Assembly: GCA_024128875.1 (NCBI GenBank) | Contig: JAMYFF010000001.1 | Span: 310,001-374,000, forward strand | From: Salinilacustrithrix flava | Lineage (GTDB): Bacteria > Actinomycetota > Acidimicrobiia > Acidimicrobiales > Salinilacustritrichaceae | Length of the DNA: 64,000 bases | Reading direction: 5' to 3' | Shown here: positions 14,841 through 23,922 of the stretch, one piece after another | Numbering within the stretch: position 1 is the stretch's first letter | Layout of the letters: every line of letters starts with the position of its first letter | The notes under the pieces: generated by a model | Database searches by the model: none | Told to the model about the DNA's origin: nothing | Seen by the model: only the letters and a program-made list of their open reading frames with translations | Made by a program: the position numbers and the translations under genes

Positions 14841-16049
14841 GTGGACCTCGATCTCGCGCTGGTGGCGATCGGCGGCCTCGGCGTCGCCGTGGTGTTCGCG
14901 TCCCGGCTGATCCGGTACCTGCCGGTCACGGCGCCGCTGCTCGCCCTCGTGCTGGGCGTCGTGCTCGGCCCCGAGGTGCTGGCGCTGGCCGCGTTCGACG
15001 AGGGGCCGCCGGTCCTGCACGCGGTCAGCGAGGTCGTGGTGGCCGTGGCGCTGATGGCCGTCGCGCTGCGCTTCCCGTGGTCCGACGTGCGCGAGCTGCT
15101 CGGGCCGGTGGGGTGGATGGTGACGGTCGGGATGGTGGCGATGGCGTCGATCGTGGCCGGTCTCGCCTGGGCGGTGCTCGGGGTGGGGCTCGGTGCTTCG
15201 GTGCTGCTCGGCGGCGTGCTCGCCCCCACCGACCCGGTGCTCTCGTCCAGCGTCGTCACCGGCGACCCCGCCACCCGCGCGCTCCCGCATCGCGTCCGCG
15301 GTCTGCTGTCCGTCGAGTCGGGCATCAACGACGGCCTCGCCCTCCCCCTGGTGGTCGCCGGCACGGTGCTCGTCCTCGACGACGGCGTCGAGCGCTTCGC
15401 GATCGAGGGCGTCCTCGCCGTCGCCATCGCGATCGTCCTCGGCGCCGCGCTCGGCACGGCTGCCGGCGAGTGCTTCCGGCGCCTGGACGAGGCCCGCGAC
15501 ATCGAGGACTCGGCCTTCTTCGTGTTCACCCTCGTGCTGGCCGTCGCGGTGCTCGGGGTGGTGAACCTGGCCCACGGCGACGGCATCCTGGCCGTGTACG
15601 TCGCCGGGCTCGCCTACAACCGCCAGGTCGGCACGTCGATCTACGAGCAGGAGCGCGAGGTCGACGAGGGGATCAACCGCGTGCTCGTCCTGCCCCTGTT
15701 CCTGCTGCTCGGGGTGCTGCTGCCCTGGGATGCGTGGCGGGACCTCGGCTGGCCGGTCATGACCTTCACGGCCGGCGTGCTGCTGCTGCGCCGGCTGCCC
15801 GTGGTGCTGGCGATGCGACCGCTGCTCGGCCTGCGCTGGTCGAGCGCGGCGTTCTACGGGTGGTTCGGCCCGATGGGTGCCGCCGCCCTGTTCTTCGCCA
15901 CCCTCGCCCACGAGGAGCACGCGGCGGCCGAGGTGGTGTGGCCCGTCGCTGCCCTGGTCGTGGCGGCCAGCACCGTCGTCCACGGGGCCACGGCTGCGCC
16001 CCTGCGGATGCTCTACGAGCGGGTCGAGGGCGCCCATGGCGACGGGTGA
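14841..16049 (+). CDS. CPA1-type Na+/H+ (cation/proton) antiporter
   Basis: A 402-aa integral membrane antiporter with about 12 hydrophobic segments, exchanging sodium or potassium for protons. The key motif is LLSVESGINDGLALPLVV, with the Asn-Asp pair of electroneutral CPA1 exchangers, preceded by APTDPVLSSSVVTGDPATR, the TDP unwound-helix motif. It lacks the C-terminal regulatory (TrkA/CNMP) domain found in longer family members. The start is a GTG at 14841; TAGTGC lies 7 nt upstream. Confidence 0.86.
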   Translation: MDLDLALVAIGGLGVAVVFASRLIRYLPVTAPLLALVLGVVLGPEVLALAAFDEGPPVLHAVSEVVVAVALMAVALRFPWSDVRELLGPVGWMVTVGMVAMASIVAGLAWAVLGVGLGASVLLGGVLAPTDPVLSSSVVTGDPATRALPHRVRGLLSVESGINDGLALPLVVAGTVLVLDDGVERFAIEGVLAVAIAIVLGAALGTAAGECFRRLDEARDIEDSAFFVFTLVLAVAVLGVVNLAHGDGILAVYVAGLAYNRQVGTSIYEQEREVDEGINRVLVLPLFLLLGVLLPWDAWRDLGWPVMTFTAGVLLLRRLPVVLAMRPLLGLRWSSAAFYGWFGPMGAAALFFATLAHEEHAAAEVVWPVAALVVAASTVVHGATAAPLRMLYERVEGAHGDG

Positions 16050-16079
16050 CGGCCTGCCCGCAGGGGTAGGACTGGGGCC

Positions 16080-17093
16080 ATGCCCTCCTACATCGAGTCC
16101 GACGGGTACGAGCGCGACACCAGCTACATCCCGACGCGCATCACCGCCGACGGGCGCGACGGCTACCCGGTCGAGTCGGGGCGCTACCGCCTGGTCGTGG
16201 CCCGGGCCTGCCCGTGGGCGAACCGGTCGATCATCGTGCGCCGGCTGCTCGGGCTCGAGGACGTGCTGTCGATGGGCGTGTGCGGACCGACCCACGACGA
16301 GCGCAGCTGGACCTTCGACCTCGACCCCGGGGAGGTGGACCCGGTGCTCGGCATCGAGCGCCTGCAGGAGGCCTACTTCGCCCGGGACCCGGGCTACGAC
16401 AAGGGGATCACCGTGCCGGCCATCGTGGAGATCGAGACCGGCCAGGTCGTCACCAACGACTACCCCCAGATCACCCTCGACCTGTCCACCGAGTGGCGTG
16501 AGCACCACCGGCCCGGCGCCCCGGACCTGTACCCCGAACCGCTGCGCGACGAGATGGACGAGGTCATGGAGCTCGTGTACCGGGAGGTCAACAACGGCGT
16601 GTACGAGTGCGGCTTCGCCGGCAACCAGGCCAGCTACGAGGACGCCTACCACCGGCTGTTCGACCGGCTCGACTGGCTGTCCGAGCGCCTCGAGGGCCGG
16701 CGCTACCTCATGGGGGGCACCATCACCGAGGCCGACGTGCGACTGTTCACGACCCTGGCCCGCTTCGACGCCGTTTACCAGACCCACTTCAAGTGCAACC
16801 GCAACAAGCTCAGCGAGATGCCGGTGCTGTGGGCCTACGCCCGGGACCTGTTCCAGACGCCCGGCTTCGGCGACACGATCGACTTCGACCAGATCAAGCG
16901 CCACTACTACGAGGTCCACACCGACGTGAACCCCACCGGCATCGTGCCCGCCGGGCCCGACCTGTCGGGCTGGACGACCGAGCACGGGCGCGAGTCGCTC
17001 GGCGGTTCGCCGTTCGGCGAGGGCACCCCGCCGGGACCGCCGTCGGCCGACGAGCGCGTCGACCCCGCCCACACCCCGCTGGTGGCCGCCTGA
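16080..17093 (+). CDS. Glutathionyl-hydroquinone reductase-like (Xi-class GST)
   Basis: A 337-aa protein of the ECM4/YqjG family. Catalytic Cys44 lies in ARACPWANR, the CPWA motif that separates Xi-class enzymes from other GSTs. The thioredoxin-like half (TVPAIVEIETGQVVTNDY) is followed by an all-helical domain with the N-capping region GTITEADVRLFTTLARFDAVYQTHFKCN. Many actinobacteria use mycothiol instead of glutathione, so the physiological thiol may be different. Such enzymes reduce thiol-quinone conjugates, including chlorinated hydroquinones. A Pro-rich tail (about residues 305-337) is not part of the fold. TAGGAC lies 7 nt before the ATG. Confidence 0.88.
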   Translation: MPSYIESDGYERDTSYIPTRITADGRDGYPVESGRYRLVVARACPWANRSIIVRRLLGLEDVLSMGVCGPTHDERSWTFDLDPGEVDPVLGIERLQEAYFARDPGYDKGITVPAIVEIETGQVVTNDYPQITLDLSTEWREHHRPGAPDLYPEPLRDEMDEVMELVYREVNNGVYECGFAGNQASYEDAYHRLFDRLDWLSERLEGRRYLMGGTITEADVRLFTTLARFDAVYQTHFKCNRNKLSEMPVLWAYARDLFQTPGFGDTIDFDQIKRHYYEVHTDVNPTGIVPAGPDLSGWTTEHGRESLGGSPFGEGTPPGPPSADERVDPAHTPLVAA

Positions 17094-17119
17094 CCGCTCC
17101 CCCTCCGGGAGGACCGCCG

Positions 17120-17142
17120 GGTCATCCCCCCGGCTGACGACC
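17120..17142. promoter_or_regulatory. Imperfect dyad upstream of the histidine kinase (copy 1 of a shared block)
   Basis: GGTCATC and GACGACC form an imperfect inverted repeat (6 of 7 pairs) across a 9-bp centre. TCATCC starts 38 bp before the TACCGT element, the same distance as in the copy before the ABC gene. Likely operator for the linked response regulator. Confidence 0.55.
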
Positions 17143-17159
17143 CGGCCGGCGACCGCCGG

Positions 17160-17165
17160 TACCGT
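17160..17165 (+). promoter_or_regulatory. -10-like element for the histidine kinase (leaderless)
   Basis: TACCGT lies 6 nt before the GTG at 17172. The dyad at 17120-17142 covers the -35 position. Confidence 0.55.
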
Positions 17166-17171
17166 TTCGTC

Positions 17172-18368
17172 GTGCTGAGACACCCCGTCCAGTGGCTTCG
17201 AGACCACCCCCAGGCGTGGGACGCGCTCCTCGCGCTCGCGCTCGGCGCGGTGAGCCTGGTCGGGCTGCTGACGATCGACCCCGAGATGACCTCGGAGTCG
17301 AACCGCGAGGTCGACGTCCTCGGCGTGGCGCTGGCCGTCACCATCTGGTGCGCCGTCGCGCTCCGGCGCCGGAACCCCGAGGCGGTCACGTGGGTCGTGA
17401 CCGGGCTGATCGTGGCGTACTGGGTGCTCGACTACGTCGACTCCGGTGTGACCATCGCGATGCTGCTGATGCTCTACACCCTCGCCGCCCACGTCGACCG
17501 CCCCCGCTCCCTGCACGTGGGCCTGGTCGTCGGCCTCGCCCTCGTCGCCGTCATGGTGGTGGGCGTCGTGGTGGACGACGAGGACCTACCCGCGATCGCC
17601 GTGGTGGCCAACACCGTCATCTTCGCCACCGCCTGGACGATCGGCGACAGCGTGCGGAACCGGGGTGCCTACCTGGCCGAGGTCGAGGCGCGCGCCGAGC
17701 GGGCCGAGCGCGAGCAGGCCGCCGCCGCCGAGCTCGCCGTCCAGGAGGAGCGGGTCCGCATCGCCCGTGAGCTCCACGACGTCGTGGCCCACAGCGTGTC
17801 GGTCATGGTCGTGCAGGCCGGTGCCGGCCGCCGGGTGCTGGACCGCAACCCGGCGCAGGCCGCCGAAGCCCTCGCCGTCGTCGAGTCCACCGGGCGCAAC
17901 GCGCTCGAGGAGCTGCGTCGCCTGCTCGGCGTGCTCCGCCACGAGCAGGGGGCGACGGCGATCGAGCCGCAGCCCACCGCCGGCGACCTCACCGCCCTCG
18001 TCGAGCAGTGGCGCGATGCCGGCATGGACGTCGAGCTCGACCTGGATGAGGAACCCAGCGAGCTCCCCGCCGGCATCGGCCTCACCGTGTACCGGATCGT
18101 GCAGGAGGCGCTGACCAACGTGATGAAGCACGCCGGCCCGGCCCGGGCCCACGTCGCCGTTCGCTACGACGACGCCGTCCACATCGAGGTGACCGACGAC
18201 GGCCGGGGCAGCCCACCTCACGACGACGTGCCCTCGTCGGGCCAGGGCCTGATCGGGATGCGCGAGCGGGTCGAGCTGTTCGGCGGCACCCTCGTCATCG
18301 GCGCCCGTCCCGGCGGCGGCTTCCGGGTGCGGGCCACCATCCCCCTGAGCCGGTCGGCCGTGGCATGA
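17172..18368 (+). CDS. Sensor histidine kinase, HisKA_3 type
   Basis: A 398-aa membrane sensor kinase of the NarX/DesK class. The N-terminal half holds about five to six membrane helices with very short loops (residues 15-160), so stimuli are probably sensed in or at the membrane. A coiled coil (AEVEARAERAEREQAAAAEL) leads to the HisKA_3 phosphoacceptor in RIARELHDVVAHSVSVM (His202). The HATPase_c domain has YRIVQEALTNVMKHA (N box) and GQGLIGMRERVELFGG (G2). Its stop overlaps the response-regulator start by 4 bp. The cognate output is probably the downstream ABC transporter, whose promoter shares a block with this one. Confidence 0.95.
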   Translation: MLRHPVQWLRDHPQAWDALLALALGAVSLVGLLTIDPEMTSESNREVDVLGVALAVTIWCAVALRRRNPEAVTWVVTGLIVAYWVLDYVDSGVTIAMLLMLYTLAAHVDRPRSLHVGLVVGLALVAVMVVGVVVDDEDLPAIAVVANTVIFATAWTIGDSVRNRGAYLAEVEARAERAEREQAAAAELAVQEERVRIARELHDVVAHSVSVMVVQAGAGRRVLDRNPAQAAEALAVVESTGRNALEELRRLLGVLRHEQGATAIEPQPTAGDLTALVEQWRDAGMDVELDLDEEPSELPAGIGLTVYRIVQEALTNVMKHAGPARAHVAVRYDDAVHIEVTDDGRGSPPHDDVPSSGQGLIGMRERVELFGGTLVIGARPGGGFRVRATIPLSRSAVA

Positions 18369-19030
18369 GCGCGATCCGCGTCGTCGTCATCGACGACCAG
18401 GAGCTCCTGCGCACCGGCTTCCGCATGATCCTCGATGTGGAGGACGACATCGACGTGGTCGGCACGGCCGGCGACGGCGACGAAGCCGTGGACCTGTGCC
18501 GCAGCGCCGCGGCCGACGTGGCCCTGATGGACGTGCGCATGCCCCGCGTCGACGGCATCGAGGCGACCCGCCGCCTCCGGGCTGCGAGCATCGAGACCCG
18601 CGTGCTCGTGCTCACGACCTTCGACCTCGACGAGTACGTCTTCGACGCGCTCCGCGCCGGGGCCAGCGGCTTCCTGCTCAAGGACGCACCGCCCGACGAC
18701 CTGGTGCACGCCGTCCGGGTCGTCGCATCGGGCGAGGCACTCCTCGCCCCGAGCGTGACCCGCCGGCTCATCGAGGAGTTCGGCCGGACCGCCCCTGCGC
18801 CCCGACCGGCGGACGACGAGCGCCTCGCCCGCCTGACCGAGCGGGAGCGGGAGGTGCTGGTGCTGATGGCCCGGGGGCTGTCCAACGGCGAGATCGCCGA
18901 GCAGCTGTACCTGGGCGAGGCCACCGTGAAGACCCACGTCGGGCGGGTCCTGATGAAGCTCGAGGTGCGCGACCGCGTCCAGGCGGTGGTCCACGCCTAC
19001 GCCACCGGCGTGGTGGCCCCGGGCGCCTGA
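18365..19030 (+). CDS. NarL/FixJ-family response regulator
   Basis: A 221-aa two-domain regulator. The receiver domain has acidic D10 and D11, phosphoacceptor D56 (VALMDVRMPRVDG), Thr in VLTTFD and Lys in LLKDAPP. The C-terminal LuxR-type helix-turn-helix (LTEREREVLVLMARGLSNGEI, then LYLGEATVKTHVGRVLMKL) binds DNA as a dimer. It is co-translated with the kinase through ATGA. NarL-type dimers bind inverted repeats, and the two matching dyads at 17120-17142 and 19061-19083 are the obvious candidate sites. That would give autoregulation plus control of the ABC transporter. Confidence 0.96.
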   Translation: MSAIRVVVIDDQELLRTGFRMILDVEDDIDVVGTAGDGDEAVDLCRSAAADVALMDVRMPRVDGIEATRRLRAASIETRVLVLTTFDLDEYVFDALRAGASGFLLKDAPPDDLVHAVRVVASGEALLAPSVTRRLIEEFGRTAPAPRPADDERLARLTEREREVLVLMARGLSNGEIAEQLYLGEATVKTHVGRVLMKLEVRDRVQAVVHAYATGVVAPGA

Positions 19031-19060
19031 CGCCCGGCATCAACCTGCAGGACGACGGCG

Positions 19061-19083
19061 GATCATCCGCCAGCCGGACGACG
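19061..19083. promoter_or_regulatory. Dyad upstream of the ABC transporter genes (copy 2 of a shared block)
   Basis: TCATCC (19063) and GACGAC (19077) are repeated here with the same internal spacing as upstream of the kinase. TACCGT again follows 38 bp after TCATCC. By hand alignment 33 of 44 bases match between the two promoters. Confidence 0.55.
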
Positions 19084-19100
19084 GGGCCGCGGCCCGTCCG

Positions 19101-19106
19101 TACCGT
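19101..19106 (+). promoter_or_regulatory. -10-like element for the ABC ATPase gene (leaderless)
   Basis: TACCGT lies 7 nt before the ATG at 19114, so the ABC genes have their own promoter and are not simply a read-through from the two-component operon. Confidence 0.55.
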
Positions 19107-19113
19107 CCGCCTC

Positions 19114-19881
19114 ATGAACGAACACGACGCAGCACCTGCGGGCATCGCCGCCCGCGCCATCGACGCCGTCAAGGTCTACGGCTCCGGCACCACCGAGGTC
19201 ACCGCCCTGGACCACGTCGACGTCGAGCTGGAGGCCGGGCGCTTCACCGCCATCATGGGCCCCTCCGGCTCCGGCAAGTCCACCCTGATGCACTGCCTCG
19301 CCGGCCTCGACACGTTGACCTCCGGTCAGGTCATCGTCGACGGCACCGACCTGTCGACCCTGTCGGAGAAGCAGCTGACCGAGCTGCGCCGCGACCGCAT
19401 CGGGTTCGTGTTCCAGGCGTTCAACCTGGTCCCGACCCTGACCGCCCGCGAGAACATCGTGCTCCCGACCCGCCTGGCCGGCCGCTCACCCGACGAAGCC
19501 CGTCTGGCCGAGGTCATCGCCGCCGTCGGCCTGGGCGACCGCCTCGACCACCGCCCGTCCGAGCTGTCCGGCGGCCAGCAGCAGCGCGTCGCCGTCGCCC
19601 GCGCCCTCGCGTCGGACCCGGCGATCGTGTTCGCCGACGAGCCGACCGGCAACCTCGACTCGGCCACCGGTGCCGAGATCCTGTCGTTCATGCGCAACGC
19701 CACGCGGGAGCTGGGCCAGACGATCGTCATGGTCACCCACGACCCCGCCTCCGCGGCGTACGCCAACCGGGTCCTGTTCCTGGCCGACGGCCGGATCGTC
19801 GACGACATGGCCGATCCGACCGCGGACCGGGTGCTGGACCGCATGAAGCGCTTCGGCGACGACCTGGCCGAGGCGCGCTGA
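19114..19881 (+). CDS. ABC transporter ATP-binding protein, MacB/LolD type
   Basis: A 255-aa nucleotide-binding subunit of a type VII (MacB-like, mechanotransducing) ABC transporter. The Walker A GPSGSGKST is at residues 49-57, the Q-loop in FVFQAFNLVPTLTARENI, the signature in SELSGGQQQRVAVARAL, Walker B in IVFADEPTGNLDS and the H-loop in MVTHD. It pairs with the permease that starts one base after the stop. Together with the upstream kinase and regulator this forms a module commonly used for antimicrobial peptide or envelope-stress responses. Confidence 0.95.
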   Translation: MNEHDAAPAGIAARAIDAVKVYGSGTTEVTALDHVDVELEAGRFTAIMGPSGSGKSTLMHCLAGLDTLTSGQVIVDGTDLSTLSEKQLTELRRDRIGFVFQAFNLVPTLTARENIVLPTRLAGRSPDEARLAEVIAAVGLGDRLDHRPSELSGGQQQRVAVARALASDPAIVFADEPTGNLDSATGAEILSFMRNATRELGQTIVMVTHDPASAAYANRVLFLADGRIVDDMADPTADRVLDRMKRFGDDLAEAR

Positions 19882-19882
19882 G

Positions 19883-22423
19883 ATGCTCCGCCTCAGCATC
19901 CGCCAGCTCCTGGCGCACAAGATCCGCTTCGTCATGACCAGCTTCGCGGTCGTGCTCGGCGTGAGCTTCGTGGTCGGCAGCCTCGTGGTGACCGACACGG
20001 TCCGGCGCAGCTTCGACACGCTCATGACCGAGATCAGCGCCGGCGTGGACCTCCAGGTCCGCTCCGGGGCCCCCTTCGACGAGCAGTCCTTCACCGGCAA
20101 CCGCGAACCCATGCCCGCCGAGCTGCTCGACGTCGTCCGCGGCGTCGACGGCGTCGAGGTCGCCGAAGGTGGCGTGGGCGGCACCGCGCAGCCCATCGGC
20201 ACCGACGGCGAGCCGGTCACCACCACGGGCGCGCCGCTCATCGGCACCTCGTGGAGCGGGACCGACCGACTGAACCCGGTCACCCTCAACCTCGGGGAGC
20301 GCCCCGACGAGCCCGGCGAGGTCGCCTTCGACCAGGGCACCTTCGAGGACCAGGGCTACGAGATCGGCGACACCGTCGAGATCCTGCTGCCCGGCGGGAC
20401 GGAGACCTTCACCCTCGTCGGCACCGCCACCTTCGGCGAGAGCAACTCCCTCGCCGGCGCCGTGCTGACGATGTTCTCGACCGAGGAGGCCCAGCGGGTC
20501 TTCGACAGCGAGGGCCTCTACGACGAGATCTACATCGGCCTCGAACCCGGCGCGGACGCCGACGAGGTCCAGACGGCCATGGCCGGGGCCCTGCCCGACA
20601 GCGTCGAGGTCGTCACCGGCACCCAGGTCAGCGAGGAGGGGGCCGAGGCCTTCGGCGAGATCGCCGACATCTTCGGCAACGTGCTGCTCGGCTTCGCCGC
20701 CGTCGCCCTGTTCGTGTCGGCGTTCTACATCTACAACACGTTCTCGATCATCCTCGGCCAGCGCATCAAGGAGCTCGCCCTCCTGCGGGCCATCGGCGCA
20801 TCCGCCGCCCAGATCCGCCGGACCGTGATCCTCGAGGCGCTGCTGGTCGGCACCCTCTCGTCGCTCATCGGCCTCGGCACCGGCGTGCTCACCGCCATGG
20901 GCCTGCGCGGGCTGCTGAACGCCGGCGGGTTCAGCCTCCCGCCCGGCGCCCTGGTGGTGCAGGCCTCCACGGTCATCACCGCGCTGGTCGTCGGCATCGG
21001 CGTCACGCTCGCCGCGTCGGTCATCCCGGCCCGGTCGGCGGCCAAGGTGTCCCCGATCACCGCGCTGCGGGACGGGGTCGAGTCCGGTGGCCGCTCCCGG
21101 CGCCTGCGCCTGACCATCGGCGCGGCGCTGACCGGCGTCGGCGCCGTGCTGGTGCTGATGGGCATGACCGTCACCGACGGCACCGCACCGACGCTGAGCG
21201 CGCTCGGGTTCGGCGCGGTCCTGGTCTTCCTCGGCATCGCCAACCTGTCACCGCTCGTCGCCGGCCCGGTCGCCCGCCTGCTCGGTGCGCCCATCGCCAA
21301 GCTGTTCGGCGAGCCGGGCGTGCTGGCCCGGGCCAACGCGGCCCGCAACCCGTACCGGACCGCGTCCACCGCCTCGGCGCTGGTCATCGGCCTGGCGCTG
21401 GTGACGATGGCGTCGGTGGTGGGCACGTCGGTGAAGGAGACCTTCGCCGCCAAGATCGACCAGTCGGTCATGGCCGACTACGTCATCAGCGAGACCTCCT
21501 TCGCCGGCTTCTCCCCCCGCCTGGCCGAGACCCTGGCGGAGACGCCGGAGCTGGACGCGGTGTCGGGCATCCGGTTCGGCCGCTTCCAGTTCGAGGGTGC
21601 CACCCGCGAGCTCGTGGCCGTGAACGCCGACGGCGGCGAGCTCGTCGACATCGACGTGCAGTCCGGCGGGACCCTGGCCGATCTCGGCGCCGACGGGATC
21701 TTCGTGCACGAGGACCCGGCCCGGGACCTCGGCCTCGAGCCCGGCGACGAGGTGGCGCTGGCCTTCAGTGCCACCGGGGAGCAGACGTTCACGGTGGTGG
21801 GCACCCACGCCGATGCCACCTTCGCCGGGAACTACGTGATCTCCACCGAGGCCCACGACGCCAACTTCACCGACGTCACCGACGGCGTCGTGATGGCCCG
21901 GGCCGCCGACGGGGTCACCCCGGAGGAGGCCCGCTCGGCGGTCGAGGCCGCGCTGGTCGAGTTCCCCCAGGCCGACATCGACGACCGCCAGGAGTTCCTC
22001 GACGCCCAGGAGGCCCAGATCGACCAGATCCTGGTGACCGTCAACGTGCTGCTGCTGCTGGCCGTGATCATCGCCGTGCTCGGCATCGCCAACACCCTGG
22101 CGCTGTCCGTGTTCGAACGCACCCGGGAGCTCGGCCTGCTCCGGGCGGTGGGCATGTCCCGCCGCCAGACCCGGCGCATGGTGCGCTGGGAGGCGGCGAT
22201 CGTGTCACTGTTCGGCGCGGTCCTCGGCGTGGCCGTCGGCGTGCTGTTCGGCATCGCCGCCTCGTCGACCCTGCCCGACTCGTTCCTCGACCGGGTCGCC
22301 ATCCCCACCGGCACGCTCATCGGCCTGCTGGTGCTGGCGGTGATCGCCGGCCTGCTGGCTGCCATCGCCCCGGCCCGCCGGGCGGCGAGGCTCGACGTGC
22401 TCCGGGCCATCACCACCGAGTAG
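19883..22423 (+). CDS. ABC transporter permease, FtsX/MacB family
   Basis: An 846-aa actinobacterial-type duplicated FtsX permease. Topology by hydrophobicity: helix 1 at about 10-35; a large extracellular MacB periplasmic-core domain (about 40-255) rich in Asp/Glu/Gly; three helices at 265-390; a central pair near 410-460; a second extracellular domain (about 525-700); and three helices at 710-840. The intracellular loops IKELALLRAIGASAAQIRR and TRELGLLRAVGMSRRQTRR are the coupling helices that contact the ATPase. Such proteins transmit ATP-driven motion to extracellular substrates rather than moving them through a pore. The gene ends four bp before the convergent acylphosphatase stop. Confidence 0.93.
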   Translation: MLRLSIRQLLAHKIRFVMTSFAVVLGVSFVVGSLVVTDTVRRSFDTLMTEISAGVDLQVRSGAPFDEQSFTGNREPMPAELLDVVRGVDGVEVAEGGVGGTAQPIGTDGEPVTTTGAPLIGTSWSGTDRLNPVTLNLGERPDEPGEVAFDQGTFEDQGYEIGDTVEILLPGGTETFTLVGTATFGESNSLAGAVLTMFSTEEAQRVFDSEGLYDEIYIGLEPGADADEVQTAMAGALPDSVEVVTGTQVSEEGAEAFGEIADIFGNVLLGFAAVALFVSAFYIYNTFSIILGQRIKELALLRAIGASAAQIRRTVILEALLVGTLSSLIGLGTGVLTAMGLRGLLNAGGFSLPPGALVVQASTVITALVVGIGVTLAASVIPARSAAKVSPITALRDGVESGGRSRRLRLTIGAALTGVGAVLVLMGMTVTDGTAPTLSALGFGAVLVFLGIANLSPLVAGPVARLLGAPIAKLFGEPGVLARANAARNPYRTASTASALVIGLALVTMASVVGTSVKETFAAKIDQSVMADYVISETSFAGFSPRLAETLAETPELDAVSGIRFGRFQFEGATRELVAVNADGGELVDIDVQSGGTLADLGADGIFVHEDPARDLGLEPGDEVALAFSATGEQTFTVVGTHADATFAGNYVISTEAHDANFTDVTDGVVMARAADGVTPEEARSAVEAALVEFPQADIDDRQEFLDAQEAQIDQILVTVNVLLLLAVIIAVLGIANTLALSVFERTRELGLLRAVGMSRRQTRRMVRWEAAIVSLFGAVLGVAVGVLFGIAASSTLPDSFLDRVAIPTGTLIGLLVLAVIAGLLAAIAPARRAARLDVLRAITTE

Positions 22424-22426
22424 CCG

Positions 22427-22720
22427 TCAGCGCACGGCGCGGAAGCCGGCCTCACCATCGCGAACGTCGACGGCGTCCTCCCGGACGCCGTCGACCCGCG
22501 CGTGGGACGGGCCGTGGTGCAGCCAGCCCACCAGCTCGGCGACGGCGTCCGCCGGCCCCTGCACCTCCAGGCGGACCGATCCGTCGTCGTGGTTGCGCAC
22601 CCAGCCGGTGAGGCCGAGGCGCTCGGCCTGCTGCACGGTGTGGTAGCGGAACGACACGCCCTGCACCCGACCCGTCACGGTGACGGCACGGCGGACGACG
22701 GGCTGCTCGGACGGGCTCAT
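22427..22720 (-). CDS. acyP: Acylphosphatase
   Basis: A 97-aa enzyme hydrolysing carboxyl-phosphate bonds such as acetyl or carbamoyl phosphate. The catalytic arginine is R25 in GRVQGVSFRYH and the catalytic asparagine is N43 in GLTGWVRNHDDGSV. The rest follows the alpha/beta ferredoxin-like fold (RLEVQGPADAVAELVGWLHHGPSHARVDGV). The start is the ATG at 22720, overlapping the stop of the phospholipase gene by 4 bp. Confidence 0.95.
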   Translation of the reverse strand: MSPSEQPVVRRAVTVTGRVQGVSFRYHTVQQAERLGLTGWVRNHDDGSVRLEVQGPADAVAELVGWLHHGPSHARVDGVREDAVDVRDGEAGFRAVR

Positions 22721-23922
22721 CCGCCGGCGAGGTCGCAGCCCTCCGGGGCGTTGACCGGGTTGCACCGGGCCGAGCCGTCGCCGGGCAGGTCCACGACGAG
22801 GGTGTAGCCGAGGCTCTCGTCGGCCACGTAGTAGTCGGTGGACAGGTAGTGGGCGCCGCTCTCGAAGGCCGCGTCCCGGCGGGTGGTGTCGCCGGTGACC
22901 GCGTCGACGCCGGGCACGTCGGTGCGGGTGCGCACCAGGTAGCCGGCCTCGACCGCGGCGCGGATGCGGTCGGCCTCGGTGATCGGGTCGTCGATGCGCA
23001 GGAACGCCGCGTCGGGCCGACCCTCCTCCGACGACGTGAACAGCAGCCGGCTCTCCAGGTTGGCGGCGTCGCCGACGTAGACGTCCCGGGACGGACCGAG
23101 GTCCACGAGCGAGAACAGGACCTTGCCGGCGGCGTCGTCCAGCGTGGGCCAGGCGTCACCGGCGAGCACCGCCTCCTCCAGGGTGGCGGCGTCGCCCCGG
23201 ACGTCGTCGGGCGTGATGATCGCGTCCCGGTCGAACACCGAGAGGATCTCGGCCTCCAGCGCGTCGAACAGCGCCCGATCGAAGGTGAGGACCTCGGTCC
23301 ACGGGATGCCGAGGGCCGGGTCGAGGTCGTCGCCGAGCGCCTCGGGGATCGACTGCTGCTTGGTCTCGATCATGATCATCACGGGCTCGTGGTCGGGATC
23401 GGCCGATGACCACGCCTCGATCTCGGTGAGGCAGGCCACCAGCGTCAGGCACGTGCTGCGGAAGTCGACGTCGACCTGGTGCAGCACCTTGAAGCCCGGC
23501 TCGGCGAGCGCCGTCTCGCCGCTCTCGGTGGGTCGGCCGAGCACGGCCAGCGCCGGGCGGTCGGCGAAGCGTCCGCCCTCGGGGTCGGCGTAGACGTCGA
23601 GCTCGAACTGGCGGATCCCGTGCTCCTCGAGCTGCTCGGTGAGGGGCAGGTGCTCGTAGTCGAGCTCCAGGGCCATCTTCTCGCCGGCCACCGCGGCGAT
23701 GCCGGCCCGCACATCGGGATCGGGACGCAGGTGGTAGCTGTTGTGCGAGCCGAGCACCTGGATCTCGTTCAGGCGGACCTCGTCCTCGGGTGCCTCGGTC
23801 GTCGTCGTGGTGTCGTCGGCGACATCACCGGATCCGGTGTCGTCGGGAGCCGCTGCGTCGTCGTCACCGCACGCGGCGACGAGCAGGGCGGCGGCGAGCA
23901 GGAGCACGAGGGGTCGACGCAT
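22717..23922 (-). CDS. Lipoprotein, Ca2+-dependent phosphoinositide phospholipase C-like
   Basis: A 401-aa secreted lipoprotein of the PLCc1 family (PF16670), a TIM-barrel phosphodiesterase. A lipoprotein signal peptide ends in LLVAAC with lipidated Cys18, followed by an Asp/Thr-rich linker (about 19-48). Catalytic region: GSHNSYHLRP (His60), RQFELDVYADPEGG (metal ligands), FKVLHQVDVDF (second catalytic His region) and VMIMIETKQQ. The C-terminal part contains YYVADESLGYTLVVDLPG. It probably cleaves a glycerophosphodiester or phosphoinositide head group outside the membrane. The lipobox fixes the start, even though it lies inside the 3' end of the preceding gene. Confidence 0.88.
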   Translation of the reverse strand: MRRPLVLLLAAALLVAACGDDDAAAPDDTGSGDVADDTTTTTEAPEDEVRLNEIQVLGSHNSYHLRPDPDVRAGIAAVAGEKMALELDYEHLPLTEQLEEHGIRQFELDVYADPEGGRFADRPALAVLGRPTESGETALAEPGFKVLHQVDVDFRSTCLTLVACLTEIEAWSSADPDHEPVMIMIETKQQSIPEALGDDLDPALGIPWTEVLTFDRALFDALEAEILSVFDRDAIITPDDVRGDAATLEEAVLAGDAWPTLDDAAGKVLFSLVDLGPSRDVYVGDAANLESRLLFTSSEEGRPDAAFLRIDDPITEADRIRAAVEAGYLVRTRTDVPGVDAVTGDTTRRDAAFESGAHYLSTDYYVADESLGYTLVVDLPGDGSARCNPVNAPEGCDLAGG

